This document shows positions 7,987-10,547 of a stretch of 10,547 nucleotides of DNA, in pieces. The notes below the pieces were generated by a model. That model was given only the letters and a program-made list of their open reading frames with translations. It did no database searches and was not told the origin of the DNA. Positions within the stretch are counted from its first letter, which is position 1. Every line of letters begins with the position of its first letter. Source of the stretch: Clostridia bacterium (GTDB lineage Bacteria > Bacillota > Clostridia > Peptostreptococcales > Anaerovoracaceae); assembly GCA_900754805.1 (NCBI GenBank), contig CAAEEE010000402.1, positions 1 to 10,547 on the forward strand, given 5' to 3'. The position numbers and the translations under genes are program-made.

Positions 7987-8693
7987 TGTCCCACCACCTT
8001 TCGCGTCGCCGGAAGCATCATAAAGATAGCTGCCGACAGCATAAAGTCAAACCAGAAATATGGATTCGTGAGCGTATCGCTTACCCAGAAGCACGAACTT
8101 GTCCAAAGCGCATATTCGAGTCCGGTAAAACACAAAACCGTGATATGAAACGGTCTTAGGTCTGCCGGCTGCCCGACCGGTACTGCCGTCCCTGAAGCGA
8201 AATCCGCATCTTCCTTCCCACGCGCCTCACCCCCGGCCTGCAAAACTGAGCTGCGGCGCAGAAACACCAGTCCGCGAATCGAAAGCCAGGCTGCTGCCAT
8301 CGTTCCTGAGCACATCAGAACATTGAAAAAAACATCCCCATAAGTAATATATAGAATAAACTGCGGCACAGCGATAGCAGGCGCCAGCCACGATAATTTC
8401 GTCCGAAAGCGCAGTTCTTCGGCAGAAGGCAGAGTCATTTCCATCGTCAAAAGGAAGACATAGCTTGCAATCCATCCGAGCTCCGACACATAAAAAATCC
8501 GGGGCGTCACGTCCAGAAGCAGCACATGCAGCGTCCAGTACAACGTCCCCAGTCCGTAAGTTCCAAAAAAGCAGGCAAGCAAAAAATACGGCTGCCTGCG
8601 GCTCTTTATAAGCAGCACCGCCGCCCCTGCGCATCCCGCCGCGCAGACGAGAAACTGCACCAGATAGTCCCAAAATTCAATCATATGTACCAT
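7983..8693 (-). CDS. Seven-helix membrane protein of unknown family, possible sigma-factor partner (236 aa)
   Basis: I do not recognise a named domain. I place the start at the ATG at 8693, 10 nt after GGAGG. An ATG at 8684 overlaps the sigma gene's stop (ATGA) and is also possible. A longer frame to 8870 lies within the sigma gene and is unlikely. Seven hydrophobic helices are visible at residues about 7-29, 35-60, 66-88, 98-118, 121-145, 182-204 and 211-231. Positive residues (KSRRQ, RFRTK, RRSS, RK) predict the N-terminus outside and the C-terminus inside. Between helices 5 and 6 is a cytoplasmic loop of about 36 residues, rich in Gly, Ala, Glu and Asp. Lying between an ECF sigma gene and a PrsW-like protease, it is the natural candidate for a membrane anti-sigma factor or sensor, but this rests on position only. 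Confidence 0.85.
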   Translation of the reverse strand: MVHMIEFWDYLVQFLVCAAGCAGAAVLLIKSRRQPYFLLACFFGTYGLGTLYWTLHVLLLDVTPRIFYVSELGWIASYVFLLTMEMTLPSAEELRFRTKLSWLAPAIAVPQFILYITYGDVFFNVLMCSGTMAAAWLSIRGLVFLRRSSVLQAGGEARGKEDADFASGTAVPVGQPADLRPFHITVLCFTGLEYALWTSSCFWVSDTLTNPYFWFDFMLSAAIFMMLPATRKVVGQ

Positions 8694-9235
8694 GAGGTGA
8701 CACCCTCCTTTTCCAAAGCTTTGCGCAAAGAATTCTTCCCGCGGTAAACAAGATCCGCAATCTGCTTCTCGCTTTTTCGCATGACAGCACCCGCCTCCGC
8801 GTGGCGCATGCCCTCGAAATATACCAAATAAAGTGCTTCCCGGTAGTTGGGATTCAGCCCTTCCATGCAAAGCTGCAGAATCCGGCTTCTCTCCGCGGTC
8901 TGCACAAGTGCCTCAACTAAAACCTCGCTCTCCGGTTCCTTTTCCAAATCCTCGAAGCCGAAAGAGCGTTGTCTTCTTTTTTTCTGTAAACAGCGAATGG
9001 CAAGATGCCGCGCTGATTTATAAAGATAAGCCCGAAAAGCGCCGTCGCGAATTCTCGGTTTTTTCGCGATTAAATACGCGAAAGCCTCAATCATTAGGTC
9101 TTCTGCCTCGTGTATATCGTGAAGGTAGCCGTCGATGTACAGCGTCAGGCTGCTGCCGTAGCGTTCCATCAAAAGATCAAGACCCTCGTCGTCCCCGTCC
9201 AAAAAGCTGCGGTACAAAATTTCATCCTTTACCAC
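8681..9235 (-). CDS. ECF-type sigma-70 family RNA polymerase sigma factor
   Basis: The protein of about 184 residues has the two domains of ECF sigma factors. Region 2 (DGDDEGLDLLMERY through HEAEDLMIEAFAYL to KSARHLAIRCLQKKRR) binds core polymerase and the -10 element. Region 4 (LNPNYREALYLVYFEGM, then the helix-turn-helix around EAGAVMRKSEKQIADLVYRG) reads the -35 element. The frame extends to a GTG at 9247, but that codon overlaps the GGGAGG ribosome binding site (9252-9247). The GTG at 9235, 11 nt after it, is the better start. The stop overlaps the next gene as ATGA, giving a coupled sigma, membrane protein, protease operon. It would direct polymerase to a stress or envelope regulon. I cannot place it in a numbered ECF group, and no zinc-finger anti-sigma gene accompanies it. 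Confidence 0.9.
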   Translation of the reverse strand: MVKDEILYRSFLDGDDEGLDLLMERYGSSLTLYIDGYLHDIHEAEDLMIEAFAYLIAKKPRIRDGAFRAYLYKSARHLAIRCLQKKRRQRSFGFEDLEKEPESEVLVEALVQTAERSRILQLCMEGLNPNYREALYLVYFEGMRHAEAGAVMRKSEKQIADLVYRGKNSLRKALEKEGVTSWYI

Positions 9236-9266
9236 CCGGCGGCGCACCTCCCTTCCGTATCGTTTC

Positions 9267-9296
9267 GTGCGTGTGCACTTCGCACTGCACTCACAC
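9267..9296 (-). promoter_or_regulatory. Leader hairpin between serpin and sigma factor genes
   Basis: On the minus strand GTGTGAGTGC and GCACACGCAC can pair over 10 positions with one mismatch and one G-U pair, around a 10-nt loop. No T-run follows, so it is not a classical terminator. It would fall inside the 5' leader of the sigma transcript, 14 nt before the Shine-Dalgarno, where it could affect RNA stability or translation. Confidence 0.35.
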
Positions 9297-9305
9297 TCTA
9301 CGGAT

Positions 9306-9333
9306 ATTATATACCAACCATGGTACCTATGAA
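9306..9333 (-). promoter_or_regulatory. Candidate sigma-A promoter for the sigma/protease operon
   Basis: On the minus strand a perfect TATAAT (9311-9306) overlaps the serpin TAA stop. A TTCATA (9333-9328, 4 of 6 matches to TTGACA) lies 16 nt upstream. It would place the transcription start near 9300, about 65 nt before the sigma factor start. AT-rich chance matches are possible, so support is moderate. Confidence 0.45.
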
Positions 9334-10547
9334 AAGAGGAATTTTTGTTTCTTCGTCAATTATTGCGTAAAGAAACGGTCTGTCGAGGCGTACCGTGTAT
9401 TCGTTCAGCGGAATCGGCATCATGGAAGTCGCCTCGACAATCACGACTGTCACTGCTGCGGCTTTCGTACCTTCACGATCCACTTCGATGAATGTTTTGT
9501 GAATAATGTCGCTGACAAACAGATTCTCACCGTCCGCCCTGCCCATTTTGCTGAGGTCTGCGTCCGCAGAGCTGAAAACATCTTTGATTCCCATCTTCTT
9601 GAGTATGCTGACCATCGCATCCGTGGAATATTCGCTTTTAAAAGACGGCAGCACCGCATGTACGACTGCCTCTTCCCCGGAATTCAGAAAATTCGCAAAA
9701 CTCTCTCCGTCCATCTGTGCAAGATAGTCCTTCACGCTGACGCCTTCGTTTGGCAGAATCGCCACGAACTGATAACCGGATTGATAGTCCTTCACAAAAC
9801 CCGTTGCCAGCTTATCGCTTAAATACGTATCTTCGGTCGAATACATCATGCTCATTTTCTTCTTTTTGCCGTTTTCGAGCATAAAGTTTTCCTTCTTTAC
9901 CTGCGATTTCTCATACGGCTCCGTCCATTTATCCTGAAAAGCCACTGCATTCGCCAAAACCGTCATATCACTTGGATTCAAGCGGTCTACGAGCTTTTTT
10001 ATCATGCCGTCGGTCTGTTTGTCAACCCATTTATTGATTTGGTTGACGGTAGAATTATCAAAATTTCCGCCCTTGATATCCGCATCGAACGACTTCTTTA
10101 AGAGTTTCTTGTAATCGGAGTCCGGTTTGAAGCCCGCCGTCTCGTTGTACCAGAATGCGTTTGCGATGTTAATCTTGGTTTTGCCGTCGGCACTCTTGCT
10201 CTCCTGCGCCGCCGACCACGCCTTAATCCATTCGTTCATGTCTTTCGCATCCATGCCGAAGACTTTTTCCATCTGGCTCTTCGTATCGCCCACGGCTCCG
10301 TTTTCGACCATTCCCATGGCCATGATTACGGAAATCGGCGAAATCATCGAATTCTTCTTGCTGCTCGCAGCCTGTTTAAAAATTTCTATCGAAATGTCCT
10401 GCATTTTCTCGCTCCCATAAATGTAGGAATCATATACGCTGTTCTGTCTGACACTTTTGTTCGGCGCGATTCCCCAGTCGCCGCCACTAAATTCATACGT
10501 CGCCGGCGCATCGGAATCTTCCCCTATGCTGCCTGACTTGCTGCCGC
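9307..10547 (-). CDS. Secreted serpin (serine protease inhibitor), N-terminus outside window
   Basis: The serpin fold is covered from helix A (ISIEIFKQ, then KNSMISPISVIMAMGMVENGA) to the last strand (PFLYAIIDEETKIPLFIGTMVGI). Other signatures are NAVAFQDKWTEPYE (breach and shutter region), FVAILPNEG and IIHKTFIEVDREGTKAAA. The hinge of the reactive-centre loop, GTKAAAVTV, has the small residues needed for strand insertion, so inhibition by the serpin mechanism is expected. Counting from the hinge Gly (P15) puts P1-P1' at Thr-Ser in VEATSMMP (about 9429-9424). The frame stays open to the right edge, with 47 residues before the first internal Met (10404) rich in Gly, Ser and acidic residues, like a linker behind a signal or lipoprotein peptide that is cut off. 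Bacterial serpins block host or competitor serine proteases outside the cell. The target is not certain. Confidence 0.93.
   Translation of the reverse strand, partial: GSKSGSIGEDSDAPATYEFSGGDWGIAPNKSVRQNSVYDSYIYGSEKMQDISIEIFKQAASSKKNSMISPISVIMAMGMVENGAVGDTKSQMEKVFGMDAKDMNEWIKAWSAAQESKSADGKTKINIANAFWYNETAGFKPDSDYKKLLKKSFDADIKGGNFDNSTVNQINKWVDKQTDGMIKKLVDRLNPSDMTVLANAVAFQDKWTEPYEKSQVKKENFMLENGKKKKMSMMYSTEDTYLSDKLATGFVKDYQSGYQFVAILPNEGVSVKDYLAQMDGESFANFLNSGEEAVVHAVLPSFKSEYSTDAMVSILKKMGIKDVFSSADADLSKMGRADGENLFVSDIIHKTFIEVDREGTKAAAVTVVIVEATSMMPIPLNEYTVRLDRPFLYAIIDEETKIPLFIGTMVGI

Noticed and set aside
8684..8870. N-terminal extension of the seven-helix protein
   Set aside because: The extra residues lie entirely inside the sigma factor gene, are not membrane-like, and a good ribosome binding site precedes the ATG at 8693.
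9267..9296. Intrinsic terminator for the serpin gene
   Set aside because: The hairpin is not followed by a T-run on the minus strand, so it is listed only as a leader structure.
8833..9822. Long plus-strand open frame of 329 codons
   Set aside because: It lies antisense to the clear sigma factor and serpin genes, has no domain I recognise, a composition typical of antisense frames and no good ribosome binding site.

Overview
The window looks like part of the chromosome of an anaerobic, Gram-positive, Clostridia-type Firmicute. Reasons: strong AGGAGG-type ribosome binding sites, tightly packed operons with ATGA stop/start overlaps, an ECF sigma factor with a PrsW-like intramembrane protease, and large Gly/Ser-linked secreted proteins ending in Lys/Tyr-rich fibronectin-like modules. 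Genus cannot be fixed from the sequence alone. Every convincing gene is on the minus strand, so transcription runs from the right end to the left end.

Right end (10547 to 9307): the core of a secreted serpin, with its N-terminal export region cut off by the window edge. Next (9247 to 7345) is a three-gene block joined by ATGA overlaps: an ECF sigma factor, a seven-helix membrane protein of unknown family and a PrsW-like glutamic intramembrane protease. No zinc-finger (RsiW-type) anti-sigma gene is present. A TATAAT-containing promoter candidate overlaps the serpin stop codon and could drive this block.

Middle (about 7344 to 6897): about 450 bp without a gene but rich in structure. It holds a 43-bp tandem duplication of the 3' end of the protease gene, a roughly 245-bp imperfect palindrome that resembles a foldback or MITE-like element, and an intrinsic terminator-like hairpin.

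Left part (6830 to 1): a second operon. It encodes a small two-helix membrane protein, a 1556-residue exported protein with eight G-A-G-I-G-G-G-type repeats (predicted beta-helix) and several Ig-like modules, and a second exported modular protein running off the left edge. The last gene is out of frame in this sequence: an 8-G run inside its signal peptide shifts the frame, and 7 G would restore it. This is either a phase-variable switch or a sequencing/assembly error.

Inference for the locus: an envelope-sensing regulatory block (sigma, membrane protein, intramembrane protease) sits between genes for surface or secreted proteins that may face host or competitor proteases. The regulatory link between the blocks is not shown by the sequence.
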